Below the pieces are notes generated by a model, which was given only the letters and a program-made list of their open reading frames with translations, did not search any database and was not told the DNA's origin. The position numbers and the translations under genes were made by a program. Below, piece by piece: positions 26,801-34,902 of a stretch of 64,000 bases of DNA; the stretch's first letter is position 1; every line of letters begins with the position of its first letter. This DNA comes from Paraburkholderia humisilvae (GTDB taxonomy: Bacteria > Pseudomonadota > Gammaproteobacteria > Burkholderiales > Burkholderiaceae): positions 1 through 64,000 of the forward strand of contig NZ_CADIKH010000040.1 in NCBI RefSeq assembly GCF_902859855.1, written 5' to 3'.

Positions 26801-27769
26801 ATGGGATTCGATGGAAAGCTGCTGTCAGGGGTCACGGTGCTTGCCGCGGTCGCGGAGACCGGCAGCTTCGTGCGCGCGGCCGACACGCTCGGGCTGTCGC
26901 CGTCCGGCGTGAGCCGTGCGATTGCAAGGCTCGAGAAGCGCATCGGCGTGCGCGTGCTCGATCGCACGACCCGCTCGCAAACCCTGACTGACGAGGGCCG
27001 GCGGCTTTATGAGGCGGCCGGTCCGCATCTGATCGGCATCGAGGAAGCCGCGATCGCCGCGTCAGGCGCGGCAAACGCGGTGCGCGGCAAACTGCGTGTC
27101 AATATCGACCCGTTCTTTTCGCGCACGGTGCTCGCGGCACGGCTACCCGAATGGCTGCGCCGCTATCCGGAGTTGTCGATCGAGCTGATCATGCGCGATG
27201 CGGTCGGCGATCTGGTTGCGGACGGTTTTGACCTCGCCGTCCGCTTCGGACAGCCGCCGACGGGCACGCTGGTCGCGCGCAAGCTGCTCGATACTCGGGT
27301 ACTGACCGTCGCGGCGCCGCGCTACCTCGCCGAGCACGGCGTGCCGCAGCGGCCTGAAGACGTCGAACGGCATGAACGGATTCTCTTCTACAACCCGGTC
27401 ACCGCGAAGCCGTTCGAATGGGTGTTTCAGCGTAACCGTCAAATCATTCAGATACCGGCAAGCGGACGACTGCTCGTTTCCGATGTCGACACCATGCTCG
27501 GCAGTTGCACTGCTGGCGCGGGCATTGCGCAGATCATGGACCTCGGTGTCGAACATCTGATGTCGGCGGGCGCCCTCGCCGAAGTATTGACCGACTGGCA
27601 GGACGAGCGCTTTCCGCTGTATGCGCTCTATCCGTCACGGCGGCATCAGGCGGCGAAGGTCGCGGCCTTTATCGATTTCTGTCTGGAAATGCTCGCGCCT
27701 GCTCTCGCGATGCATACGCGCGCGCCGTGCAAGCAGGCATCGCGGCCGGTGGCGGCCCGCAAGCGCTAA
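26801..27769 (+). CDS. LysR-family transcriptional regulator
   Basis: A 322-residue regulator. The N-terminal winged helix has AAVAETGSFVRAADTLGLSPS, then GVSRAIARLEKRIGVRVLDR. The effector-binding domain (~residues 95-300) includes LRVNIDPFFSRTVLAARLPEWL and FDLAVRFGQPP, typical of the CrgA/DmlR-like subgroup. ATG 26801 is preferred over the upstream ATG at 26741 because homology begins there. It is divergent from the aldo/keto reductase. It ends 157 bases before the bicyclomycin-type cluster and could be involved there, but the closer link is to the reductase. Confidence 0.92.
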   Translation: MGFDGKLLSGVTVLAAVAETGSFVRAADTLGLSPSGVSRAIARLEKRIGVRVLDRTTRSQTLTDEGRRLYEAAGPHLIGIEEAAIAASGAANAVRGKLRVNIDPFFSRTVLAARLPEWLRRYPELSIELIMRDAVGDLVADGFDLAVRFGQPPTGTLVARKLLDTRVLTVAAPRYLAEHGVPQRPEDVERHERILFYNPVTAKPFEWVFQRNRQIIQIPASGRLLVSDVDTMLGSCTAGAGIAQIMDLGVEHLMSAGALAEVLTDWQDERFPLYALYPSRRHQAAKVAAFIDFCLEMLAPALAMHTRAPCKQASRPVAARKR

Positions 27770-27810
27770 AAATTGTTGCGCGCGGCCGCTTGCCGCATTT
27801 CACTGCGCAA

Positions 27811-27826
27811 GTCCAATTTATTGGAC
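27811..27826. promoter_or_regulatory. Inverted repeat (7-2-7) upstream of bcmA, candidate operator
   Basis: GTCCAATTTATTGGAC is a perfect dyad with 7-bp arms and a 2-bp spacer, centred about 108 bases upstream of the bcmA GTG. The 7-2-7 geometry resembles sites of NarL/LuxR-type HTH dimers. No second copy was noticed. The regulator is unknown. Confidence 0.5.
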
Positions 27827-27926
27827 TACCGCGTTCGTCGAGCAGTTTCTACGATGAAGACAACAGCCGTTGTACAGAACTAAATATTCTTCTCGCCAGA
27901 AATTTCAATAGCCAGAGGTTGCCAAA

Positions 27927-28667
27927 GTGCTGCTTGACGAATCTTTGATGGAAATTCCCTGGGCCGGCTCAATACCCGCGACGCGTTATCGAGCGAAAAT
28001 CGATTTTGTTTCGCCGCCAACCCGGCGCGATACGTTTGAACTGGAGCGGGAGTGTTTTCTGGGTGTCAGCCTTGAAAACCGGAATTTCGAGCCGGCCCGA
28101 TTCCACTCCCTGCTCGAATGGGTATCGCGACGTTTCACGAAATGCAAGATTCTGGTGGGTGACGGTATTCATCGCCTCACCCTCGAATCACGCACGCGCA
28201 TGCCGGCCACTGAAGCCCGTGACAGAGCTCTCCGGTTAGGGCGTGAGTTCATGCGGGAAAATCGCGACATACTTGCCCTTTACCGTTCGATAACACAATT
28301 CGAATTTATCACCTGCTCTGAAATCCAGCAGACATCTGAATACTCGGCACACCATCAAGCGATCTCGGATTATTTTCTCGACACGCCCGAGTTTCGCGAA
28401 TCGGTCGAGCGTTTTGGACTTCGATATCACCGCGGCGACCGGAATACGCTCAGCGAAGCGGAACAAAATTATCGATTGAACATCTCGTCAAGTTACTTCA
28501 TCGAAGAGTTTTCCGTATTCGCCTGCCTCGTGAACCGGGGCATTACGGTCATGGTGTATCCAGGCTCTTTCAGCACGCTGGCCGAGATTGCCGACAACAG
28601 ATTCCCAGGGGTATCGAAGGCACTGGAATCACTGTGTGTCGTCTCCCTTCATTTCAAGAAACGATAG
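27927..28667 (+). CDS. bcmA: tRNA-dependent cyclodipeptide synthase (BcmA-like)
   Basis: Makes a diketopiperazine from two aminoacyl-tRNAs. In bicyclomycin pathways the product is cyclo(L-Ile-L-Leu). The 246-residue protein has a catalytic serine in FLGVSLENRNF (Ser48), followed by Asn51. It also has SSYFIEEF with Tyr190 and Glu194 (equivalent to AlbC Tyr178/Glu182) and MVYPGSF with Tyr211-Pro212. The spacing agrees with known CDPS enzymes. The GTG at 27927 is chosen because AGAGG lies ~8 bases upstream. A later ATG (27948) lacks a site. First gene of the seven-gene cluster. Amino-acid specificity is inferred from synteny. Confidence 0.92.
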   Translation: MLLDESLMEIPWAGSIPATRYRAKIDFVSPPTRRDTFELERECFLGVSLENRNFEPARFHSLLEWVSRRFTKCKILVGDGIHRLTLESRTRMPATEARDRALRLGREFMRENRDILALYRSITQFEFITCSEIQQTSEYSAHHQAISDYFLDTPEFRESVERFGLRYHRGDRNTLSEAEQNYRLNISSSYFIEEFSVFACLVNRGITVMVYPGSFSTLAEIADNRFPGVSKALESLCVVSLHFKKR

Positions 28668-28669
28668 AT

Positions 28670-29632
28670 ATGACTCAAGCAACGGCGCATGGCGAATGGA
28701 AGCTGGATCCGGGCAGAATCTACCAGCGCGAACTGCGCAAACGTGTCGACGAGCGGCCCGCCGAATCGGCTGCGGTCCTTCAGCGCGCGAGCCTGGATGG
28801 CTCGGAACTCGTTTTCGATTCGTCCGTCACGCGCGATCGCGCACTCGATGACGGCGTTTTCCTGCTGACGATCCCGGATTCGATCGATTTCACGGCCTGC
28901 GACAGGTTCGCCCGTCAGTTCTACACAGGAAACACGGGCCTGCGCTATGGTCACTATCGCTATATCGACGGCGAACGCTTTGGCGATGCGCTGCTCGGCT
29001 ACCACGAGCGCATCAATCAGATCGAGCAATTCCTGCTTGAGCGCCGCCTCTGGCAAGCAGTCTATCCCGCCGAAGTCAGCGCATGCGGTATTGCGCTTAC
29101 CGTCATCGCGGCCCACGTGTTGCGCGCGGTGCTGAAACTCACCGACATTGCGCGGCGCGATTGGGACCAGGCGACCGGCGGCTGCGCGACTGAATCCGGC
29201 TCTTACCATCTGACGTTCAATCACTATCGGCCGGCGCTACCCGGCATCGGTCTGTCGTCACACAAGGACGACGGCTTCATGACAATCCTGCGCACGTCCT
29301 CGCCTGGACTCGAAATCCACCGCGGCGATCGATGGGAAGCCGTCGTGCCTGATGCCGCGTGCTTCGTGGTCAATTTCGGGCTGTCGATGGAAATCCTGAC
29401 GAGGCGATCGTCGCGGCCGGTTAGCGCGATCATGCACCGCGTGCAGCATCAAACGATGGACCGCTTCAGCTTCGGCCATTTCAGTTCGAGCCTCTGCAAG
29501 CCGGGCGCGGAGGCCGGCATCCATAGCTACGACAGCGCGCGCGGCCTGCGACATATCTGCTCGTCTCGCGAGCTGATCGATGCCAACGATGTCGAGATCT
29601 ATCACGGCACACGAAGCGACGGAGCCACATGA
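28670..29632 (+). CDS. bcmB: 2-oxoglutarate/Fe(II) oxygenase, BcmB position
   Basis: A 320-residue non-haem iron oxygenase. A beta-helix core has the iron ligands His198-x-Asp200 (SSHKDDGFM) and His256 (IMHRVQ), with a 2-oxoglutarate anchor Arg265-x-Ser267 (DRFSF). All key residues are intact. The ATG begins 2 bases after the cyclodipeptide synthase stop, and the gene overlaps the next by ATGA. In bicyclomycin clusters this position encodes the first of five oxygenases that hydroxylate the diketopiperazine. Which carbon it attacks cannot be read from sequence. Confidence 0.87.
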   Translation: MTQATAHGEWKLDPGRIYQRELRKRVDERPAESAAVLQRASLDGSELVFDSSVTRDRALDDGVFLLTIPDSIDFTACDRFARQFYTGNTGLRYGHYRYIDGERFGDALLGYHERINQIEQFLLERRLWQAVYPAEVSACGIALTVIAAHVLRAVLKLTDIARRDWDQATGGCATESGSYHLTFNHYRPALPGIGLSSHKDDGFMTILRTSSPGLEIHRGDRWEAVVPDAACFVVNFGLSMEILTRRSSRPVSAIMHRVQHQTMDRFSFGHFSSSLCKPGAEAGIHSYDSARGLRHICSSRELIDANDVEIYHGTRSDGAT

Positions 29633-30513
29633 TGAGCCTGAAAGCGTTTCGCCCGTGCGTCGCGGAGCTCGACGGAAAAATCCTGAGATTCAAGTCCGGA
29701 TCGCTAACGCAAGCGATCAGCGACGGCTGTTTCGCGCTCGCGATCCCCAGCGACCTCGATGTCGCACCCGGCATCCGCCTCGCGAACGAGTTCTATCTCG
29801 ACCGGACGGATTCACGCTGCGACGAAGCAGCACGCTATCGCGGCTTCCGATCGCGCGATGATATCTATTTCGACCGGGATCATTACCAGACCGAGCATAT
29901 TCTGATCGACGCGGCGCGCCGTAGCGTCGAATTTCCCGATGCCGCGAACGTGATGTGCGAACGAATGTCGGCGATTGGCCGCATCGTTCTGCGGACCATG
30001 CTGTGCGCCGCCGGCATTCCGGCCGTGCTCTGGCCTCGCTCCACCGACCAATGCTCAGCCGACGGTGGCGTGCAGTGGTTCGCAGTCAGCCATTACCGGC
30101 CCGGCAAAGACGCGCCCGGGGCGCCGGCGCACAAGGACACCGGATTCGTCACGGTCCTCTATGTCGAGCAGTCGGGGCTCGAGGCATTCGTCGATAACGA
30201 CTGGTACGACCTGCCGCCCGTGCCCGGCCACTTTCTGATCCATTTCGGCGGTGCACTTGAGGCCCTGACCGCTCGGCTGCCCATTCGCGTCGGCGCGATC
30301 CTGCATCGCGTCCGTCAGTGCGGGCTGAACGCCGATACGGGCGGCGACCGGTTTTCGTTTGCCGCATTTCTCAATCCGGCTGCGACGAGCGAAGCGTTCC
30401 AGGTATCGCCTGACCGCCGCAGTCTCGTGTCGCTCGGTTCGGTCGATGCGTTTCTTCGCGACTTCAACCGCGCGACGTGGCGCGATAGGTACGCCGATTT
30501 CGGCATCGCCTGA
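29629..30513 (+). CDS. bcmC: 2-oxoglutarate/Fe(II) oxygenase, BcmC position
   Basis: A 294-residue paralogue of the neighbouring oxygenases. Iron ligands are His168-x-Asp170 (AHKDTGF) and His226 (ILHRVRQ). The 2-oxoglutarate site is Arg241-x-Ser243 (DRFSF). The first ~90 residues are the most divergent within the set. The start overlaps the preceding stop (ATGA), with GGAG upstream. A second ATG directly follows. In known bicyclomycin pathways the corresponding enzyme acts on an already hydroxylated diketopiperazine. Regiochemistry is not assignable here. The gene is 11 bases upstream of the P450. Confidence 0.87.
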   Translation: MMSLKAFRPCVAELDGKILRFKSGSLTQAISDGCFALAIPSDLDVAPGIRLANEFYLDRTDSRCDEAARYRGFRSRDDIYFDRDHYQTEHILIDAARRSVEFPDAANVMCERMSAIGRIVLRTMLCAAGIPAVLWPRSTDQCSADGGVQWFAVSHYRPGKDAPGAPAHKDTGFVTVLYVEQSGLEAFVDNDWYDLPPVPGHFLIHFGGALEALTARLPIRVGAILHRVRQCGLNADTGGDRFSFAAFLNPAATSEAFQVSPDRRSLVSLGSVDAFLRDFNRATWRDRYADFGIA

Positions 30514-30524
30514 TTTCCCGAAAC

Positions 30525-31988
30525 ATGAGCCGCATCATCGTGATTTCGACTTCGCCAACCCGCGCAAAGGCTATGCGCCCGGCTCCGTTTCCGGGACTGA
30601 TTGCCCATGCGCCAGGGCCCGACCCCGTCACCGGACATGGCGCCGCGTTTCATGCGGCAGTCGTCGAACATGGACAGGACGCGTCGGCCTATTTCGCCGC
30701 GTCCGGGGTCGCCGAACTGGCAAGCCGTTCCGGCGGCCTCTGCACGCTATGGATCGGCGAGGATCTCGCCGTCTATCAGAACACGAATGAGCCGCTCGTC
30801 GACGACAACGACCTGATGCCGTCCATCCATACCAACGCGAGCCTGTTCGGCTCGTTCATGGGCGGACTCGACGCAAACGATCCGTCGCGCGCGGCGAAAC
30901 GGGAATTCGTTGAACGGATCCTGGGCAACGCGCGGTTTGTCGACGGCCTGTCCGGTGAGATCACGGCCGCGACTGGGACGTATCTGCGCTTGCACCGGAC
31001 CTGGGATGCGCCGCTCGACACGTTTTGCCTGAATCTGACTGCCTATGTCGACAGCGTGATTCCCGGTGTCCTCGACCTGCGGGCACGACCGATCACCGAC
31101 TATCTCGCGGACAAGACCTTCGGCAGAATTGCGACCAGCTTCTTCGAGATTGCGTCCGAAGCGATCAGCAAGCTCAACGTTGCCGCGATCCGGGATAGCG
31201 GTCTGATCGTCGATCTGACAACCCGGATCCTGCTCGACAATAGCGAATCGATCGCACATGCGCCGGCAACCAACCTCATCCGTGCGCAGTTCGATCATTT
31301 CGGCATGCCGTTTTCGCGCACCGCCATTTCGACGCTGACCGACGCGCAACTGAAGGAACTCGGCACGCTGATCGTGGCGACCTACGACACGACGGCGCTG
31401 AGTCTTCTATGGACAATCGCGTATCTGGAAACAACGCCTGACGTGCGGTCGCGATTTCTCGCGTCGCTGGGTGACGACGCGCTCGCGCAGCAGACCTCGA
31501 CCTTGATCGTGCTCGAGGCGATACGGTTCGCCGGCAGCAACCCGACGGCGCTCTGGCGCAGCGCCCGGCGTCCGCTGACGATCCGCCATCGCGCCCAATG
31601 CATCGACATCCCGCCGGGGACGATGTTCTGGCTGGATCGCCGGCTCGCGAATCGCGACCCACGACAGTTCGCGCGCCCCGACACCTTCGATCCCGCCAAC
31701 ATCGAGGGCCTCGCGACATGTCGTGCCGTCAACGTCGCGTCGCTGCTCGCGCGCAACCGCTACGAGATCAATTCGTTTTCGATGATCAATACCGTGCGCA
31801 ACCCGCGCAAATGCCCCGGACGCATCTTTTCCGTGCGGGCGCAAACCCTGATGCTGATTGCGTTGTACCGCGGCCACGAGATCGCCGTCGACGGCGTCTC
31901 GACCGGATTGATGCCGGCCAGCGCGATGCCGCGTCCCGACCGCCCCGGTTTCATCCGCATCGCGCCCCGTCCCGCCTCCCGTCGATGA
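30525..31988 (+). CDS. bcmD: Atypical cytochrome P450, BcmD position
   Basis: A 487-residue haem-thiolate oxygenase. The haem cysteine is Cys430 in RNPRKCPGR. ExxR of the K helix is at residues 331-334 (EAIR). The I-helix carries VATYDTTAL, lacking the usual A/G-G-x-D/E-T-T glycine. The canonical FxxGxxxC phenylalanine/glycine loop is replaced by a non-standard sequence (SMINTVRNPRKC). This matches the divergent P450 found as BcmD in bicyclomycin clusters, where a P450 performs a late hydroxylation. ATG 30525 has only a weak ribosome site. A later Met at residue 17 is possible. Confidence 0.85.
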   Translation: MSRIIVISTSPTRAKAMRPAPFPGLIAHAPGPDPVTGHGAAFHAAVVEHGQDASAYFAASGVAELASRSGGLCTLWIGEDLAVYQNTNEPLVDDNDLMPSIHTNASLFGSFMGGLDANDPSRAAKREFVERILGNARFVDGLSGEITAATGTYLRLHRTWDAPLDTFCLNLTAYVDSVIPGVLDLRARPITDYLADKTFGRIATSFFEIASEAISKLNVAAIRDSGLIVDLTTRILLDNSESIAHAPATNLIRAQFDHFGMPFSRTAISTLTDAQLKELGTLIVATYDTTALSLLWTIAYLETTPDVRSRFLASLGDDALAQQTSTLIVLEAIRFAGSNPTALWRSARRPLTIRHRAQCIDIPPGTMFWLDRRLANRDPRQFARPDTFDPANIEGLATCRAVNVASLLARNRYEINSFSMINTVRNPRKCPGRIFSVRAQTLMLIALYRGHEIAVDGVSTGLMPASAMPRPDRPGFIRIAPRPASRR

Positions 31989-32001
31989 ATCAGGCAACGC
32001 C

Positions 32002-33864
32002 ATGAATGCTCTTCTTCCCGTCGCGCAACTCCAGGATCGTGCATTGCACTTCGTCGAATCGGACGGGTATGAGCGCGCGACGTCGTTAGGCGCGTTCCAT
32101 CTCCGCCATCCTGGAGACTTCGATTTCCGCGCCGGCGTCGAACTCGCACGTCAATACTATCTGCCCGCCGATGTGGGCCCCGACGCCGCGTTTCGCGGCT
32201 ACCGCACGCGAGATCTGTCCCGCTCGCTGCTCGGTTACTCGCGAACGGGCCACGACCAGGACGAACTGCTGCAGATCGAGGCCAATCTGTGGCGCGAGTA
32301 TTTGCCGCGCGATGCCGCGATGCTGCTCTGGCGGATGAACGACCTCAGCCGCGCCGTCCTGACTGACCTGTTCATCCGCGCGGGGGTCGCACCGCGCGAT
32401 ATCGATACCGTGGCGGGCGGCCTGTCAAAGAATCAGGCTTTGCAATATTGCATCTTCAATCACTATCGTCCGGAAGCCGATCAGCCCATCGGCCTGACCG
32501 CCCATAAGGACAGCGGCTTCATCACGACGCTGTACACGGTGGAGCCGGGCCTCGAATCGCTGCATGGGCAGCAATGGATTCCGTTCGATCCGCTTGCCGG
32601 CCATTTCACCGTCGTGCTCGGACATTCGCTCGAAATACTGACCGCACGGCTGAAAAATCCAGTGACGGCGAGCTATCACCGCGTGCGCAGAATGACAAAG
32701 CGCAGCGCGGCGACACCGGACCGCTTCACGTTCGGCGTCTATATCGGACCGCGCTGGGACCAGCGGCTCTATCAATACGACGTCGCCGGCCAGCTCTCGG
32801 ATGTCGGCACCTTCGTCGACTTTCAGCGTGCCAAGGCCGCGGAAATGGAATATGAATTTCATCCGCGCGTCGATTCAGCACTGCGCCAGAGTACCGATTC
32901 GCCTTGCACGGATCGCGGTCTGTCAGGCCTTTCATCCCCGACCCTCCGGCGCACCATCACGCTTCCGCCGATGCCGGACGAACACGAGGCGAGCCGGCTG
33001 TATCCCGCCTGGGACATGGTTCGCGCGCGGTTTGAGTGCGACGCCTTGAGGTTCGACGACGCGCATGATTTCGATCGCGCGCTGAACGACGGATTCTTCC
33101 TGCTGAAGATCCCGGACGGTGTCGCGCTCGACGCCAGTGACCGCTTCGTCCGTCATTGCTTCGAGCCGCGCGTCGACGGCGAGCTCGCGCGCTACACCGG
33201 ATACCGCGATTGCATCGTGCCCGGCGACTACCAGGGATATTTCGACCGCGAGCACGACCAGTGGGAGAACTTTTACGTCGAGCGCAATAACTGGCCTATG
33301 CTGCCCGACCAAGTGGCTCAGGCTGGAGAAGCGATGGCTGAGATCGGTATCGGCATTCTGCGCGCCACGCTTGGCCACCTCGGCATTTCCGCCGCCGAAT
33401 GGGACACGTTGACGGGCGGATTGACTGCGAAACGCGGTCACCAGATGCTCGCCTTCAATCATTTCCGTTCCGGCAAGCGCGTGCGCGGCTCGAAGTTCCA
33501 CCGGGACTCCGGCTGGGTCACGGTGCTTCGCTCGACCACCCCCGGACTGCTCGCGTATATCGACGGCGGGCTTCGCTGCATCAATCCGGAACCCGGCTAT
33601 TTCGTCATCAATTTCGGCAGCGCTCTCGAGGTGTTGACCGAACATCTGCCCCATCCCGTGCGAGCCAACATTCATGGCGTGGCGGAAACGATCCGCTGCG
33701 CGGCCCGGCACGACCGCTTGTCCTATGTCGTCTTTCTCGACAGCGATCTTCACGGCGACCTCTACCAGTACCACGATGGTGTCCCGGTCAAGGTGCAGAC
33801 GGTGAAGGAGTTCGCGACACAGGAGGTCTCGCGCACCTACGACAGCGATGGGCATCTGCTGTGA
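32002..33864 (+). CDS. bcmE-bcmF: Fused double 2-oxoglutarate/Fe(II) oxygenase (BcmE-BcmF fusion)
   Basis: One uninterrupted 620-residue frame encodes two complete oxygenase domains. Domain 1 (~1-288) has His168-x-Asp170, His226 and Arg241-x-Thr243. A ~45-residue linker rich in Ser, Thr, Pro and Arg (289-336) precedes domain 2 (~337-620), with His500-x-Asp502, His558 and Arg572-x-Ser574. Both iron facial triads are intact. It occupies the place of bcmE and bcmF, which are separate genes in the Streptomyces and Pseudomonas clusters as I know them. In those pathways one of these enzymes forms the exomethylene and another the bicyclic ether. The fusion may channel intermediates. It lies 13 bases after the P450. 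Confidence 0.88.
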   Translation: MNALLPVAQLQDRALHFVESDGYERATSLGAFHLRHPGDFDFRAGVELARQYYLPADVGPDAAFRGYRTRDLSRSLLGYSRTGHDQDELLQIEANLWREYLPRDAAMLLWRMNDLSRAVLTDLFIRAGVAPRDIDTVAGGLSKNQALQYCIFNHYRPEADQPIGLTAHKDSGFITTLYTVEPGLESLHGQQWIPFDPLAGHFTVVLGHSLEILTARLKNPVTASYHRVRRMTKRSAATPDRFTFGVYIGPRWDQRLYQYDVAGQLSDVGTFVDFQRAKAAEMEYEFHPRVDSALRQSTDSPCTDRGLSGLSSPTLRRTITLPPMPDEHEASRLYPAWDMVRARFECDALRFDDAHDFDRALNDGFFLLKIPDGVALDASDRFVRHCFEPRVDGELARYTGYRDCIVPGDYQGYFDREHDQWENFYVERNNWPMLPDQVAQAGEAMAEIGIGILRATLGHLGISAAEWDTLTGGLTAKRGHQMLAFNHFRSGKRVRGSKFHRDSGWVTVLRSTTPGLLAYIDGGLRCINPEPGYFVINFGSALEVLTEHLPHPVRANIHGVAETIRCAARHDRLSYVVFLDSDLHGDLYQYHDGVPVKVQTVKEFATQEVSRTYDSDGHLL

Positions 33865-33887
33865 TCCGAACGCCGGGAGAAACGAAC

Positions 33888-34784
33888 ATGAACGTTGCGG
33901 ACGCGTATGAATGGGCAAGCGCACGGTTAGACGGCGGGACCCTGATGTTCGACACGCAGGATGGATTCGAGCAGGCGCTCGCCGATGGTTTCTTCTTCGT
34001 GCAGAGGCCAGCCGGGTTCGATCTGACCGCGGGCGATCGCTTCGCCGCCCATTTTTACCTCGACGGCCGCGGCGACGACGAATATCGCGGTTTCGGCAAA
34101 TGGAATGCCGCGCGGCTCGCCGAACGCGAGGGATACTTCAGCCGCGAGGCCGACCAGGTCGAACAGTTTTTTCTCGAGAGCCGGTTCTGGGATAACGTGT
34201 TTCCGGATGCCCTGTCGCGCCAGGCGCGCGAGATGCGCGACTTTTCAGTCGCAGTCGCCAGATCGATCCTCCAGAGGCTCGATCTTCCGGCAGAATGCCT
34301 CGACAAGGCAACGGGCGGTATTCTGTCGGGACGCGGAACCTACCATCTGACGTTCAACCATTTCCGGCCACAGGTCCGGGCGCGAGGCCTCAATATTCAT
34401 AAGGACTCTGGATGGATAACAATGCTGCGCTCGCTGGAGCGCGGCCTGGAAGTTTTGCGTGGAGAGCAATGGCTGCCGATCGTGCCGAGGCAGGATGCGT
34501 TCGTCATGAATTTCGGCTGTGCGATCGAAATCCTGACGAAGGACACGCGCACGCCTGTTGCAGCCGTCGCGCATCGTGTCGTTGAACAGCAGTCTCGACC
34601 CGACGGCGCGCCGGACCGGTTTTCCTATGCGATGTTCGTGGACAGCAGTCTCGATACCACTCAATGCGAGGGACTATACCGGTTCGATCCGCACGTTGGC
34701 CTCGTGCTGGCGGCCGATTTCAACACGTTCCTTAACAGAATCCTCGCCAATACCTATGATCGCGATACGGAGGGGCTCTACTGA
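33888..34784 (+). CDS. bcmG: 2-oxoglutarate/Fe(II) oxygenase, BcmG position
   Basis: A 298-residue member of the same paralogous set. Ligands are His171-x-Asp173 (NIHKDSGW) and His229 (VAHRV). The 2-oxoglutarate site is Arg244-x-Ser246 (DRFSY). ATG 33888 has GGGAGA 7 bases upstream. The longer frame starting at 33399 runs antisense to domain logic and overlaps the fusion gene. It begins 23 bases after the fused gene. It is the fifth oxygenase domain and completes the bcm set. In known clusters BcmG performs one of the hydroxylations. The exact step is not readable here. Confidence 0.87.
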   Translation: MNVADAYEWASARLDGGTLMFDTQDGFEQALADGFFFVQRPAGFDLTAGDRFAAHFYLDGRGDDEYRGFGKWNAARLAEREGYFSREADQVEQFFLESRFWDNVFPDALSRQAREMRDFSVAVARSILQRLDLPAECLDKATGGILSGRGTYHLTFNHFRPQVRARGLNIHKDSGWITMLRSLERGLEVLRGEQWLPIVPRQDAFVMNFGCAIEILTKDTRTPVAAVAHRVVEQQSRPDGAPDRFSYAMFVDSSLDTTQCEGLYRFDPHVGLVLAADFNTFLNRILANTYDRDTEGLY

Positions 34785-34902
34785 GTTTGACTCGCTGTTC
34801 GTTCGTTTCGCCTGGTGCGACCGCACCAGCACCGCCCCGACAAACCGTTTTCATCGGCGGTCCGATTCTCTCATTCCCACGTTCCTTCAATTTCACCTTG
34901 AC

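Noticed and set aside
27811..27826. Palindrome upstream of bcmA as an acyl-homoserine-lactone lux box
   Set aside because: It is 16 bp and lacks the CTG/CAG-type lux-box consensus. No LuxI-like synthase is in the window.
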